Shown here one piece after another: positions 18,579-28,275 of a DNA stretch of 64,000 nucleotides. Within the stretch, counting starts at the first letter, position 1. The number at the start of each line of letters is the position of its first letter. Source of the stretch: Shewanella denitrificans OS217 (GTDB lineage: Bacteria; Pseudomonadota; Gammaproteobacteria; Enterobacterales; Shewanellaceae); contig NC_007954.1 of assembly GCF_000013765.1 (NCBI RefSeq), positions 4,340,001 to 4,404,000 on the forward strand, written 5' to 3'. A program made the translations under genes and the position numbers. A model generated the notes under the pieces. The model worked only from the letters and a program-made list of their open reading frames with translations, was not told the DNA's origin and made no database searches.

Positions 18579-18689
18579 TTCTAGGTTCTAGGTTCTAGGT
18601 TCTAGGTTCTAGGTTCTAGGTTCTAGGTTCTAGGTTCTAGGTTCTAGGTTCTAGGTTCTAGGTTCTAGGTTCTAGGTTCTAGGTTCTAG
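18579..18689. repeat. Heptamer tandem array TTCTAGG x 15.9
   Basis: Fifteen perfect units (18579-18683) plus TTCTAG. The array contains CTAG in every unit, a rare tetranucleotide in many enterobacterial genomes. It lies between the lafA terminator and the sigma-28 promoter of fliD, about 70 bp upstream of the -35. No coding frame uses it. Confidence 0.97.
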
Positions 18690-18792
18690 CAAAGACTAAA
18701 GTCGACCCATGAGGCCGACAACTGAAATAAATCTACTGAATGGATAAAGACAGGTTCAGGCTGACTTAAAAAACCTAAATAACGGCCAATAA

Positions 18793-18814
18793 AAAAGGAC
18801 CCTAAGGTCCTTTT
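18793..18814 (-). terminator. Terminator of lafA
   Basis: AAAAGGACC-TTAG-GGTCCTTTT on the minus strand, followed by more T. A second, longer dyad (TAGCACGTTAAT ... ATTAACGTGCTA, 18821-18855) lies between it and the flagellin stop and may protect the transcript end. Confidence 0.85.
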
Positions 18815-18869
18815 GTTATCTAGCACGTTAATTAAGTTTGTTGATTAACGTGCTAGTTAAGCTTGTTTA

Positions 18870-19670
18870 TTAACGCAATAGACCCATTACTAGACCTGTG
18901 TTCTGGTTAGCAGAAGACAATACTGTAGTACCCGCTTGAACTAGCATCTGGTTTCTGGTCATGTTGGCTGATTCCACTGCGAAATCGGCATCCATGATGC
19001 GACCAGCTGCAGTTTGAGTGTTTTCAAGTACGCTGGCAAGGTTTGAGGCTGTGTGGCCAAGACGGTTAAGGCTAGCACCCAATACTGAACGAGCTGTGCC
19101 CACTTCTTTGATATTGGTATCAACAGCATCCATAGCAGTACGAGCATTAGCTGCGCTTTTCAAATCTCCAGCTACAGCTGTCGGTGCGGTAATGGCAACG
19201 TCCAAAGTTTCAGTTTTATCAGCACCAATTTGAAAGGTCACACTACCGGTTAATTTAGTGAATAAGTTATTACCCGCATAAGTGGTTTTGTCTGTAATAC
19301 GTGCAGACTCAAGAATAAGTGCTTGGAACTCTGCATCCAACGCATCTAAATCGTCTTGTGAATTCACACCGTTAGCCGCTTGTGTGGCCAATTCTTTTTG
19401 ACGGTTAGCTATCGTAGTTAATTCTTCTAACGCGCCATCACCAGTTTGTAGCATAGAAGTCGCATCAGAGATATTACGGCTAGCGGCTTGCATGCCCTTG
19501 ATGTTGGCATTCATGCGGTTAGCAATCTGTAAACCTGCGGCATCATCAGCTGAACTGTTGATACGAAGACCGGTAGATAAACGCTCCATAGCGTTAGTTA
19601 ATAAGCTGTTACTTTTAGAAACTGCACCCTGTGAAACTAGCGACGCATAGTTAGTGTGAACTGAAAGCAT
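18870..19670 (-). CDS. lafA: Lateral flagellin LafA
   Basis: 266 aa, short flagellin with only the conserved D0/D1 ends: N-terminal LSVHTNYASLVSQGA, LSTGLRINSSADDAAGLQIA and C-terminal MTRNQMLVQAGTTVLSSANQ. No variable D2/D3 domain, as expected for lateral flagellin. Monocistronic: own sigma-28-type promoter upstream, terminator downstream. GGAG stands 6 bp before ATG. Confidence 0.95.
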   Translation of the reverse strand: MLSVHTNYASLVSQGAVSKSNSLLTNAMERLSTGLRINSSADDAAGLQIANRMNANIKGMQAASRNISDATSMLQTGDGALEELTTIANRQKELATQAANGVNSQDDLDALDAEFQALILESARITDKTTYAGNNLFTKLTGSVTFQIGADKTETLDVAITAPTAVAGDLKSAANARTAMDAVDTNIKEVGTARSVLGASLNRLGHTASNLASVLENTQTAAGRIMDADFAVESANMTRNQMLVQAGTTVLSSANQNTGLVMGLLR

Positions 19671-19716
19671 AATTGTTACTCCAAGAAAATAAGCTGTTGT
19701 TGTTATCCAAACTAAT

Positions 19717-19743
19717 AAAACGACACAGATAAGAGAAACTGAA
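19717..19743 (-). promoter_or_regulatory. Sigma-28-type promoter of lafA
   Basis: Minus strand: TTCAGTTT, 11 bp, GTCGTTTT. The -35 is good (6/8), the -10 is poor, but spacing equals that of the two better examples in this window and it lies 47 bp before ATG, after a terminator that ends the previous operon. Confidence 0.5.
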
Positions 19744-19819
19744 AAAATCTGTAAAAAATTTCATTCATGGATAAAAACCACACTTTCCCTGATACCAATA
19801 ACATCAATTTCCTGAATGA

Positions 19820-19863
19820 TTCAGATATAAAAAAACCGCCAAAAGGCGGTTTTTATATCTGAA
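19820..19863 (-). terminator. Terminator at the end of the flgB-to-lafW operon
   Basis: Very long hairpin: TTCAGATATAAAAA plus ACCGCC-TTTT-GGCGGT arms, ~20-bp stem with T run. Separates the hook operon from lafA. Confidence 0.88.
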
Positions 19864-19903
19864 TTTATGAACCCATGAATATTGCTTATTCACAATTAAA
19901 ATT

Positions 19904-20923
19904 TTAACCCAGTAGCGCACCAACTTGATCTCTGTTGGTATTGCTCTGGGCCATCAGGGAGGTGACTTGATAGCTGAAGGGTTGTGGTCGCATGTATTTA
20001 TCGAGGTAGTTAAGGGCCACTTGAGTGTCTTTAGCTTGACTATTGGCGTTAATTCTTGCCAATAGCACTTGATGAATGGTGTTTATTTCATTGGCTTGTT
20101 GGGCTATTTTTTGCTGTGTTTTGGCAATTTTGGCTAAGGTTGGTCTTGCTTGCTCTATAGCGCTTAAGCCCCACTCTCTTGGGTCTTGCCAGTGATATCT
20201 GGCTTCTATGCGGATTTGCCTTAATTCACCTGCAGGTAATCTTTGGCCTTCGCCCATCATCAACACGCCCTCACACACCAACTGCCATACCGCTGAATGG
20301 GTCTTACACACTAGCTCGTCAGCCACTAATTCTAGGCTTATCCCAAGACGCTCGAATATGGGGGCCATCTGTTGCAATAATTGCTGGCGGCTTAAGCCGG
20401 CGGCTAAGGTCAGCACCACTGTCTTTTTGCCCAGTTGTATGGTGATTTTCTCATCACGATCCTTAGGCGCACACAAGTCTACCGACTTAAACACGAAGGC
20501 ATGCATGGCAGCATTGGCAGGAGTTGAGAGTAGATTAAAGTGATGATCTAATAATTGAATGCCTTGATACTGCGGCTTTAGCCCTAGCAATTGCTGCCGT
20601 AAGGTTTCAGCGGTATCCCAAAGCTTTTCATTTTGGCGGGCTTGCAGCTCATCTTGCACCGCACTTTGCAATAATTTAGCCAGCTGTTGCAGTAGCTGTT
20701 TTGCTTGGGTTAACGCCTGCAAGGTCACCTGTGATGCGCTAATACTGTGCTGCTCTGCGGTAGCTTTAGCCCAGCGTTGATAACTGTCGAGCCTGTGCTT
20801 AGGAATAGCATGCTGCGCTGGAGTATCAAATTGTGAGCTCACCCCCCCTGTCGCTGCTGCAGCGGGAGCCAAGCTTTGGCTTTGCCGCATCACATTCAGC
20901 GATTCCCCAACACCTTTGATCAT
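19904..20923 (-). CDS. LafW-like hook-associated protein
   Basis: About 339 aa. Not closely recognisable, but the C-terminus (NTIHQVLLARINANSQAKD, then VTSLMAQSNTNRDQVGALLG) has the heptad and end pattern of flagellin/FlgL D0 helices, and the N-terminus is helical with many Gln/Ala. Position between flgL and the flagellin gene is where lafW sits in other lateral (Flag-2) clusters. Probably an extra structural or junction protein of the lateral filament. Start: ATG 20923 preferred over TTG 20932. Confidence 0.6.
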   Translation of the reverse strand: MIKGVGESLNVMRQSQSLAPAAAATGGVSSQFDTPAQHAIPKHRLDSYQRWAKATAEQHSISASQVTLQALTQAKQLLQQLAKLLQSAVQDELQARQNEKLWDTAETLRQQLLGLKPQYQGIQLLDHHFNLLSTPANAAMHAFVFKSVDLCAPKDRDEKITIQLGKKTVVLTLAAGLSRQQLLQQMAPIFERLGISLELVADELVCKTHSAVWQLVCEGVLMMGEGQRLPAGELRQIRIEARYHWQDPREWGLSAIEQARPTLAKIAKTQQKIAQQANEINTIHQVLLARINANSQAKDTQVALNYLDKYMRPQPFSYQVTSLMAQSNTNRDQVGALLG

Positions 20924-20967
20924 CTCACCCAACCCTTAATACTCATTAACGATTCTGTTGTTCATCA

Positions 20968-21885
20968 TTACATGTGATCAAACAAACTTAAGCGGCTCAC
21001 CTGCACAAACGTTTGTTGAGTGACCTTAAGTGCAGTTAACTTCACATTAAATTCAGCAGTGGCGGCGGCATAATCTAATTCTTGGGTTTCACCAATGACT
21101 TGTCGATTAAACAAGGTCATCTCCTCGTGGGATGCTTTCATCAAAGACAAGCTATTCTGCTTACCACCAAAGTCTGTGATCACGGCATTGATGCTGTTCA
21201 AGGTATCATCTAATGAGCTTTGAAAGCTTAAGGTGGCAGCAGTAAATGCAGGTAAGCCTGGACTTAAGCTGGGATCTTTTAAGGCAGTAACAAAATCGAC
21301 GGCGGCATTGAGTATGTCTTGACTGCCATTACCGAATAATACCTCCTGGGCCGTGGCATTAGACTCAATCCAAGACGAGGGCGATGTTTGCACTTGGCGT
21401 GTATTATTATCACCCTGATAAACATACTTGCCGCTAGCATCTAATACTACCGTCGCCTTATCGACCAGATTACCCGCAAAAACCGAATTGCCGCCATCAT
21501 CTTTGGCGTTAATACTGCTGACCAAAGACTTAAGCAACTCATCAATTTCTGCCGCATAAGCGCTGCGATCGCTCACCGAAAGCGTGCCATTACTGGCCAA
21601 TACGCCAATTTCACGCATCCGTAATTGCACTTCAACCATGCTACTTAAATGTGTTTCAGCGCGGCCTAAGCTGGTGCTTACGGCATCGATATTCTTAATG
21701 TATTGCCCAACGGCGGCTAAGTCACGCTCACTCGCCATCACACGCACGGCGCCAATGGGATCATCAGAAGGCGCAAGAATAGACAGGCCTTGAGACATCA
21801 TCTGGTTTAACCGTGCCACATCGGCGGTGGTGTTTTGCAGACTCGTTAAGTTATTGGTATACAAATTTTGCATGGTTACGCGCAT
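20968..21885 (-). CDS. flgL: Flagellar hook-associated protein 3 FlgL
   Basis: 305 aa. N-terminal D0/D1 typical of FlgL: MQNLYTNNLTSLQNTTADVARLNQMMSQGLSI region and PSDDPIGAVRVMASERDL; C-terminal helix with DYAAATAEFNVKLTALKVTQQTFVQVS. Joins hook and filament with FlgK. AAGGA precedes ATG. 27 bp after flgK. Confidence 0.92.
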   Translation of the reverse strand: MRVTMQNLYTNNLTSLQNTTADVARLNQMMSQGLSILAPSDDPIGAVRVMASERDLAAVGQYIKNIDAVSTSLGRAETHLSSMVEVQLRMREIGVLASNGTLSVSDRSAYAAEIDELLKSLVSSINAKDDGGNSVFAGNLVDKATVVLDASGKYVYQGDNNTRQVQTSPSSWIESNATAQEVLFGNGSQDILNAAVDFVTALKDPSLSPGLPAFTAATLSFQSSLDDTLNSINAVITDFGGKQNSLSLMKASHEEMTLFNRQVIGETQELDYAAATAEFNVKLTALKVTQQTFVQVSRLSLFDHM

Positions 21886-21912
21886 GAGTGATTCCTTAGC
21901 GGCTATTTAGCC

Positions 21913-23286
21913 TTAAAAGCTGTTGAGTACCGTCTGAAATAGACGCTCTGCCGTGGTGATCACCTTGGCATTAGCCTGATAAGCCTGTTGATAAACAATA
22001 AGGTTAACCCCTTCTTCATCGGGGTTGACGCCACTAGTGCTGGCCCACTGAGATTTTGCTTCCGTGTGTAAATCAGTATTGGTCTTAGCATCGGCTTTGG
22101 CCTGCCTAGAGGCTGAGCCTAGGGCGCCGACTATGCTGGAGAAGGATTCACCTAAGCTCACCGCCCCGCCAAGGCTGGTAAACCCCAACGATTTACTCGC
22201 TAATGCCGCTAACGCCTTCAAGTTACTGTTGTCGCCTTGAGTACCATCTAAGCCGAGGGCGAGATCTTCTGGAGTAAAGCCACTGCTGATGGCTAAACTC
22301 CCTGCTGGATTCACGCTATTAACGCTTAAAAAATTCTTAACTGGCGCCGCGCCGGATAAATCCGTACCTAAGGCTAAGGTATTATTAAATTCATTGGCCA
22401 GATGCTGGGCTAATTCATCAATATAGGTCTGAGAATTGGCCAGCTGAGTGTCTCTGTAGGTCATTAACGACCCCATGCTACCGCCCACTGAGTTTTCAAA
22501 CACAAACTGGCTTTTGCCAAATTGGATGCTGATATTACTGTTAGCTGGATTTAATGGATCAGGCACTGTGCTTAATGTGGCTTTGGTATTGCCCGCAATC
22601 AGGGGTTCGCCTTTTTCCAAGGAAATATTCACTAATCCTTGGGCATCTTCGACCACTCGAATATCAATTAATGATGCCAGCTCATTAATGGCGGCATCAC
22701 GGCCATCTTGCAGTGCTGCTGGTACTGTGCCAATCGCACTCGCCGCCCGTATGTCTTTATTGAACTTGCTGATGATATCCAGCTGAGTGTTCACCAGCTT
22801 GACCGATGAGCCTAACTGACCATTAATTTGTTCACGTTGTGAGCTTAGGCTTTCGTTAATTGAATGAACCCTTTGCACCAAGGCTTTGGTTTCATTGATG
22901 ATACCTTGACGATGAGCAATCAGGTTTGGTTGCTCCATGGCGGAATTCATCGCCGCGAAGACCAGACCTAAGCCTTTAGAAATATCATTACCATCGGCAC
23001 CAAACACTTGTTCGGCTTGGCCTAAATAACTGGTTTGAATTTTAGAGAAGCCCACATCACTATTGGTTTTCCACAGCTGCGCCACTTCGTATTGGTCAGA
23101 AATTCGGCGCACGCCATCCACATAGACGCCAGCACCGCCGCCATAAGCCCCGCCGCCCACTGAGCTTGTCATCACTTGTTGGCGAGAATAACCCGCCACC
23201 ATAGCATTGGCGACGTTGTTCGAGGTGGCATTCAGTGACGCTGCGCTGGCAAGCAGCCCAGATTTACCAATGTTGAGCATATTCAT
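21913..23286 (-). CDS. flgK: Flagellar hook-associated protein 1 FlgK
   Basis: 457 aa. N-terminal rod/hook signature LASAASLNATSNNVANAMVAGYSRQ and C-terminal GVNLIVYQQAYQANAKVITTAERLFQTVL are both present, middle domain reduced compared with polar FlgK (~550-640 aa). Overlaps flgJ by 4 bp. Confidence 0.93.
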   Translation of the reverse strand: MNMLNIGKSGLLASAASLNATSNNVANAMVAGYSRQQVMTSSVGGGAYGGGAGVYVDGVRRISDQYEVAQLWKTNSDVGFSKIQTSYLGQAEQVFGADGNDISKGLGLVFAAMNSAMEQPNLIAHRQGIINETKALVQRVHSINESLSSQREQINGQLGSSVKLVNTQLDIISKFNKDIRAASAIGTVPAALQDGRDAAINELASLIDIRVVEDAQGLVNISLEKGEPLIAGNTKATLSTVPDPLNPANSNISIQFGKSQFVFENSVGGSMGSLMTYRDTQLANSQTYIDELAQHLANEFNNTLALGTDLSGAAPVKNFLSVNSVNPAGSLAISSGFTPEDLALGLDGTQGDNSNLKALAALASKSLGFTSLGGAVSLGESFSSIVGALGSASRQAKADAKTNTDLHTEAKSQWASTSGVNPDEEGVNLIVYQQAYQANAKVITTAERLFQTVLNSF

Positions 23287-23702
23287 TCTGGAGTATCCTT
23301 GGCGAGCTTAGGCATGATTAACGCAGGTTGCATCGCGGTAGTGGTCATTGCTTGGTGTGGCTTATCTATCTGCAAGGCGACCACTTCATGGTTTGACTTA
23401 AGTGCACCGGATAATTGTTTAGTCATCACCTCAGACAAGCCCATGGTCTGCAATTTACTCAACTGCATCGCCAACTCGGCGTCGTGAAGGTCACGATATA
23501 GCCCATCATTTTTAGATGAGAACGGACTGTCTTCATCCGCCATAGCATCTGAAGCTGAGCGCATCTGTTTGAGCACGGTTTGCAAAAATTGCGCTTCAAA
23601 CTGTTGGCTTACCACCCTTAATGCGCCTTGCTCACCATTAGTTTTAATCAAGTCGCTGGCATTAAGGCCTGCTAGGTAACCGCCTGCATTCTCAAGTTTC
23701 AT
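23283..23702 (-). CDS. flgJ: Rod-binding protein FlgJ, without hydrolase domain
   Basis: 139 aa, only the N-terminal rod-scaffold domain (EQGALRVVSQQFEAQFLQTVLKQMRSAS, FSSKNDGLYRDLHDAELA, GLSEVMTKQLSG). The C-terminal muramidase domain of enteric FlgJ (~313 aa) is missing, as in many lateral systems; the peptidoglycan hole must be made by another enzyme, not found in this cluster. Confidence 0.9.
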   Translation of the reverse strand: MKLENAGGYLAGLNASDLIKTNGEQGALRVVSQQFEAQFLQTVLKQMRSASDAMADEDSPFSSKNDGLYRDLHDAELAMQLSKLQTMGLSEVMTKQLSGALKSNHEVVALQIDKPHQAMTTTAMQPALIMPKLAKDTPE

Positions 23703-24817
23703 TAGATCACCACCAATTCAGCTTCTAAAGCACCCGCTTCGTTTAAGGCTTCGAGTATCGCCATTAAATCCATAGGCGCTGCGCCAAGGCTATTAACCGC
23801 TTTTACAATTTCTTCCAATGCTACGCCTTCTTCCCAGACAAACATGCGCTTGTTCGCTTGCTCGACCGTGACTTGACTGTCCTTGGTCACCACAGTTTCA
23901 CCGGCGGCATTGCCGAAATAAGCCCCATTGGGCTGGCTGACATTTTCGCTCTCGACTATGGTAACAGTCAGATTGCCATGACTCACGGCAGCTTTACGCA
24001 CCACCACATCACCGCCCATCACCACTGTGCCTGTACGGCTATTGAACACAATGCGCGGCACCTTGCGGCCCTGCACTATATCTAGCTCTTCAAGCATGGA
24101 TACAAACGTCACTCGCTCACTGGGGGTTTTGGGTGCATGAACCAGCACTTTGGCATGACTATCGGCGCGGGCAACTCCTGGGCCAAACATGTCATTGATG
24201 CTGCGCTCGATATTGCGCGCAGTCTTAAAGCTTGGGCTGCGCAAATTTAAAATGATGTCAGGATTGTCATTAAAATTGCTGCTAATCGACGCCTCCAATA
24301 AAGCGCCATTAGGAATAGTGCCAACGGTTGGCACGTTCACTGTAATTGAAGAGCCGTTACGACCGGAAGCTGATACGCCGCCCACCACCAAGTTACCCTG
24401 GGCTATGGCATAAACTTCGCCATCGATGGCCCTTAGTGGCGTCATCAATAGCGTGCCGCCCTGTAAGCTTTTGGCATCACCTATTGATGAGACGGTAACG
24501 TCGATACTCTGCCCCGGACTGGCCAGTGAAGGCACTGTGGCATGAACGGCAACGGCGGCGACGTTTTTAAGTTTAGGATCGGTATTATCATCCACCTGTA
24601 CCCCAAACTGTTTCAACATATTCACCACAGATTGGCTGGTAAAGCGCACTTGAGAGCGATCTCCAGAGCCACTTAAGCCCACCACTAAACCGTAACCCAC
24701 CAACTGGTTTTCACGTAAGCCTTGTATATCGACAATATCCATTAACACACGGGTTTGCTCCGCCGCTTTTAAGGGCAAAGCCACCAGCAAAGGCAGAATA
24801 AGAAGCAGGCGCAACAT
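23702..24817 (-). CDS. flgI: Flagellar P-ring protein FlgI
   Basis: 371 aa. Signal peptide MLRLLLILPLLVALPLKAA then the mature start EQTRVLMDIVDIQGLRENQLVGYGLVVGL pattern of FlgI. ATG 24817 with AAGGA 7 bp upstream is taken; the ATG at 24832 overlaps the flgH stop (TAATG) and has no SD. Forms the periplasmic bushing around the rod. Confidence 0.94.
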   Translation of the reverse strand: MLRLLLILPLLVALPLKAAEQTRVLMDIVDIQGLRENQLVGYGLVVGLSGSGDRSQVRFTSQSVVNMLKQFGVQVDDNTDPKLKNVAAVAVHATVPSLASPGQSIDVTVSSIGDAKSLQGGTLLMTPLRAIDGEVYAIAQGNLVVGGVSASGRNGSSITVNVPTVGTIPNGALLEASISSNFNDNPDIILNLRSPSFKTARNIERSINDMFGPGVARADSHAKVLVHAPKTPSERVTFVSMLEELDIVQGRKVPRIVFNSRTGTVVMGGDVVVRKAAVSHGNLTVTIVESENVSQPNGAYFGNAAGETVVTKDSQVTVEQANKRMFVWEEGVALEEIVKAVNSLGAAPMDLMAILEALNEAGALEAELVVI

Positions 24818-24831
24818 AGTAAAATCCTTCA

Positions 24832-25494
24832 TTAAAGCGGGAACCAAGGGCTATTAAAATAACGAGAAGCCCAACCCATAGCATTGCTGTCGGCGATGGC
24901 GCCTTGGCCACCATAGATAATCCGTGCATCGGCGATACGTTGGGAAGAAATAGTATTAGTGTTGTCAATATCGTCGGCGCGAATAAGCCCTAACAAACGC
25001 AGGTATTCATCCCCTTGATTGAGCCTTAACCATTTTTCGCCGCGAATAAGCAAGGTGCCGTTCGGCAACACTTTGGAAACCGTCACGGTAATTGAACCTG
25101 ACAACTGGTTTTGCTGGGTGCTTGAGCCCATGCCTGAAAAGCCGCGATTAAGCGAAGCATTGCCATTGGTTTTGACATCTTCACTGCCCGCTGAGCCACT
25201 TAAACCTAATGACATGCCTTGCTGTTTGTTGGTCTTGGTATCGGCTTTTTTACTTGAATAAGTTTTTTCATCCAAGGCTACCGTGAGTATGTCGCCCTCA
25301 CGATAAGCACGCTTATCTTTAAACAGGGTTAACATATACCCTGGGCGATATAAGCTGCCATCTTTAGCGTCCGGTAGACTGTAATCCACTTCTGGTGGTG
25401 CCCAATCTTTAGTATCAGGCTTAGTTTCAGCTTCAGGAAGATGTGCTGCACAACCTGACAATAAGAAAGCTAACAGCAATAACCAACGCATCAA
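24832..25494 (-). CDS. flgH: Flagellar L-ring lipoprotein FlgH
   Basis: 220 aa. Lipoprotein signal MMRWLLLLAFLLSGC with lipobox LSGC, then LFKDKRAYREGDILTVALDEKTYSSKKA region, VLPNGTLLIRGEKWLRLNQGDEYLRLLG and C-terminal end WASRYFNSPWFPL typical of FlgH. Outer-membrane ring of the basal body. Confidence 0.95.
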   Translation of the reverse strand: MMRWLLLLAFLLSGCAAHLPEAETKPDTKDWAPPEVDYSLPDAKDGSLYRPGYMLTLFKDKRAYREGDILTVALDEKTYSSKKADTKTNKQQGMSLGLSGSAGSEDVKTNGNASLNRGFSGMGSSTQQNQLSGSITVTVSKVLPNGTLLIRGEKWLRLNQGDEYLRLLGLIRADDIDNTNTISSQRIADARIIYGGQGAIADSNAMGWASRYFNSPWFPL

Positions 25495-25502
25495 ATAACC
25501 CC

Positions 25503-26288
25503 TTATACTGACTGATTAAGAAACTTAAGCATGTCATCGGAAGCTGAAACGACCTTAGCATTCATTTCATAAGCTCGCTGGGTCGAAATCATCTCCACCA
25601 TTTCTTCCACCACATTGACGTTTGAGCCTTCCAATGAACCTTGGCGCAGGCCGCCTAACGCTTGATCGCCAGCCACCCCTTCCACCGCAACACCTGATGC
25701 GGCGGTTTCACGGTACAAGTTATTGCCACGAGCTTCTAAACCGGCAGGGTTAGTAAAGTTAATCAGGGTAATTTGACCTAACTCTTGTGGCTCGGCGTCG
25801 CCTGCAATGGTTGCCATCACTATGCCGTCTGTGGCTATGGTGATATTGGTCGAGTCTTCTGGAATAACGATATTGGGCACTAACGGCAAGCCTTGGGAGG
25901 TCACCATCATGCCTTCACTGCTGCGATAAAACTGACCATCGCGAGTGTAAGCTAAATCACCATTTGGCTCTTCCACTTGGAAAAAACCATTGCCTTCAAT
26001 GGCAAGATCAAGTTGCTGGCTAGTGTTGTGCACATCACCTGTGGTAAATACTTTTTGCGTACCGGCAACTCGAGTTCCCGTACCTAACTGTAACCCTGAA
26101 GGTAACTGGTTTAGCTCATCGACTTGGCCGCCAGGCTGACGCTGGACTTGATAGAACAAGTCATTAAAGGCAACCCGGTCACGCTTAAAGCCAGTGGTAT
26201 TCACGTTTGCCAAGTTGTTGGCTATGGTGGTCATTTTGGTGTCTTGCGCGGCTAGGCCGGTTTTACTTACCCATAATGCTGATTGCAT
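25503..26288 (-). CDS. flgG: Distal rod protein FlgG
   Basis: 261 aa, the standard FlgG length. N-term MQSALWVSKTGLAAQDTKM then TIANNLANVNTTGFKRDR; C-term EGSNVNVVEEMVEMISTQRAYEMNAK. Axial family rod protein exported by the type III apparatus. Confidence 0.95.
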   Translation of the reverse strand: MQSALWVSKTGLAAQDTKMTTIANNLANVNTTGFKRDRVAFNDLFYQVQRQPGGQVDELNQLPSGLQLGTGTRVAGTQKVFTTGDVHNTSQQLDLAIEGNGFFQVEEPNGDLAYTRDGQFYRSSEGMMVTSQGLPLVPNIVIPEDSTNITIATDGIVMATIAGDAEPQELGQITLINFTNPAGLEARGNNLYRETAASGVAVEGVAGDQALGGLRQGSLEGSNVNVVEEMVEMISTQRAYEMNAKVVSASDDMLKFLNQSV

Positions 26289-26299
26289 GAGTCTATTCC

Positions 26300-27034
26300 T
26301 TAAGCATTTCTTATCAGGCGATTACCCGCTTCTGCGAGTTTTTCGGCGCTTTTCATCAGTTTCACTTGGATTTCAAATTGACGGCTCAAATCCATGGATG
26401 CAATAAGCTCTGACACCGCCTGCACATTACTAGACTCTAAATAACCGCTATCCACCTGTACGCCATCATCGGCGGCTAACACGCCTGCAGCGATAGGATA
26501 AAGCAGGCCATCGGCGCCTTTAGTTAACTCATTAAGTTCAGGATTAACCATTTTCAGGCGGCCCACTTCTTGAATAACCCCGCCTTCTGCCGGCAGCACA
26601 CTGATGGTGCCATCTTCACCGACGAATAAATCCTTATGCTCAGGCAGCACCATAGGGCCATCGATACCCAGAACCGGACGACCATTAACGGTAAGCTGCC
26701 CTTCGGCGTCTGCTATCATGGCCCCTGCGCGGGTATAAGCTTCGCCGCCATCCACCATCACAGTAAATAGGCCGCGATCACGAATTGCCATATCAAGGTT
26801 ACGGCCGGTGTGATTCATCTCACCGCTTTGCTGGCTAAAGCCATTGCTCTGGGTTTGCACCAGTACGCGAGTGCTCAGCGAAGCTTCCACCCCAGGTAAA
26901 GCCATGGATTTAACTCGTTCTAAGTCAGCCTTAAAACCTGTGGTTTCCGCATTGGCTAAGTTGTTAGCCCTTATGCTTTGCGCTTCCATAATGCGACTCG
27001 CACCGCTGGCCGCCGTGTACAGCATCTTATCCAT
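26300..27034 (-). CDS. flgF: Proximal rod protein FlgF
   Basis: 244 aa. MDKMLYTAASGASRIMEAQ, IRANNLANAETTGFKADLE and the C-terminal YLESSNVQAVSELIASMDLSRQFEIQ identify FlgF. 11 bp between flgE stop and its start, same operon. Confidence 0.94.
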   Translation of the reverse strand: MDKMLYTAASGASRIMEAQSIRANNLANAETTGFKADLERVKSMALPGVEASLSTRVLVQTQSNGFSQQSGEMNHTGRNLDMAIRDRGLFTVMVDGGEAYTRAGAMIADAEGQLTVNGRPVLGIDGPMVLPEHKDLFVGEDGTISVLPAEGGVIQEVGRLKMVNPELNELTKGADGLLYPIAAGVLAADDGVQVDSGYLESSNVQAVSELIASMDLSRQFEIQVKLMKSAEKLAEAGNRLIRNA

Positions 27035-27045
27035 GAGTTAATCCC

Positions 27046-28254
27046 TTAAATGGAGTTCAGTAGCGCTTGCTGCATGGTCGAATTAACATCTAATACCTTG
27101 GCATTGGATTGATAATTGCGTTGCGCCGACATCAAGTTCACCATTTCAGCTGTGGTATCTACGTTTGAGCCTTCCAAATAACCGCCAGTGACAGTCCCCA
27201 TGGTGCCCGTTGAAGGTGCGCCCATGATCGCTTGACCCGCTTCATTTGACGCTATCCAAGCATTATTGCTCACAGGCTTAAGACCATTGGGGTTGCTAAA
27301 GTTAGCTAGCGCCACTTGACCTTGAAGTAACTCTTGGCCGTTAGTGTAAGTACCATAAACCAAGCCGTTATCATCTAGACGCACGCCCTTTAATTCACCT
27401 GAAGTAAAGCCATCTTGGCGCAGACTAGAGTTGTTATAGTTAGCCGCGTACTGAGTGCTCTTGTCGTAAGCGATATCAAAGCTCAATGCTGATGCACCTT
27501 TAAGCAAGGTCGGATCGGCAATGGCTAAGTTAAGTGTCTTGCCCGTTTGCAACACACCATTGCTGTCGAACGTCATTTTATGACCCGCTGCAGGGGTCAC
27601 ATCCTTACCGTCCATCATAAAATGTACGTTCCAGTCATTAGGGCCAGTTTTGACATAATATTGGATCATCGCGTGTTCAGTCCCTAAGGAGTCATACACG
27701 CTTACAGTGTTAGATGAATGAAAAGTGTCTGATTTAGTGGCATCAAATGGTGTTACTAAAGGGTCTATCACAGCAACACGAGCATCTAGGTTAGAGACTA
27801 GCGCCACATCAGTGGTGGCTTTAGCCGCTAAAGAGGCGGTTTGAATTTGCAAGTCGATAGCGTTACCAGTTTGAATACGGCCAGTGGCACTGGCGCCATA
27901 ACCTTGCAAACGGTTACCCACAGGGTCAACCACAAAACCTTGAGAATCTTGATGAAACATACCTGCACGGGCATACATGTTGGCGCCATCTGTACCTTTA
28001 AGCACGAAAAAGCCATCACCTTGAATGCCCATGTCTAATTGACGACCTGTGTAGGTTAAGCTGCCGCCTTTAGTGAAGTTTTGCGTGGTAGACATCACAC
28101 TCACACCACCGGCTTGGCCACCATTGTAGATGGCGGCAAATTCACTACGACCACCGCGAAAACCTACGGTGGATGAGTTAGCAATGTTGTTACTTATGGT
28201 ATTTAAGTCTTGGGTGGTTGATTGCAGGCCACTTAAAGCAATATTGAACGACAT
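27046..28254 (-). CDS. flgE: Flagellar hook protein FlgE
   Basis: 402 aa. MSFNIALSGLQSTTQDLNT, ISNNIANSSTVGFRGGRSEF, hook middle domain with VSVYDSLGTEHAM, and C-terminal YLEGSNVDTTAEMVNLMSAQRNYQSNAKV. Hook length is set by FliK. Standard for lateral FlgE. Confidence 0.95.
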   Translation of the reverse strand: MSFNIALSGLQSTTQDLNTISNNIANSSTVGFRGGRSEFAAIYNGGQAGGVSVMSTTQNFTKGGSLTYTGRQLDMGIQGDGFFVLKGTDGANMYARAGMFHQDSQGFVVDPVGNRLQGYGASATGRIQTGNAIDLQIQTASLAAKATTDVALVSNLDARVAVIDPLVTPFDATKSDTFHSSNTVSVYDSLGTEHAMIQYYVKTGPNDWNVHFMMDGKDVTPAAGHKMTFDSNGVLQTGKTLNLAIADPTLLKGASALSFDIAYDKSTQYAANYNNSSLRQDGFTSGELKGVRLDDNGLVYGTYTNGQELLQGQVALANFSNPNGLKPVSNNAWIASNEAGQAIMGAPSTGTMGTVTGGYLEGSNVDTTAEMVNLMSAQRNYQSNAKVLDVNSTMQQALLNSI

Positions 28255-28275
28255 TTTTATATCCTATTAAAATGA

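Noticed and set aside
18579..18689. CRISPR array
   Set aside because: Direct 7-bp tandem units without spacers and no cas genes.
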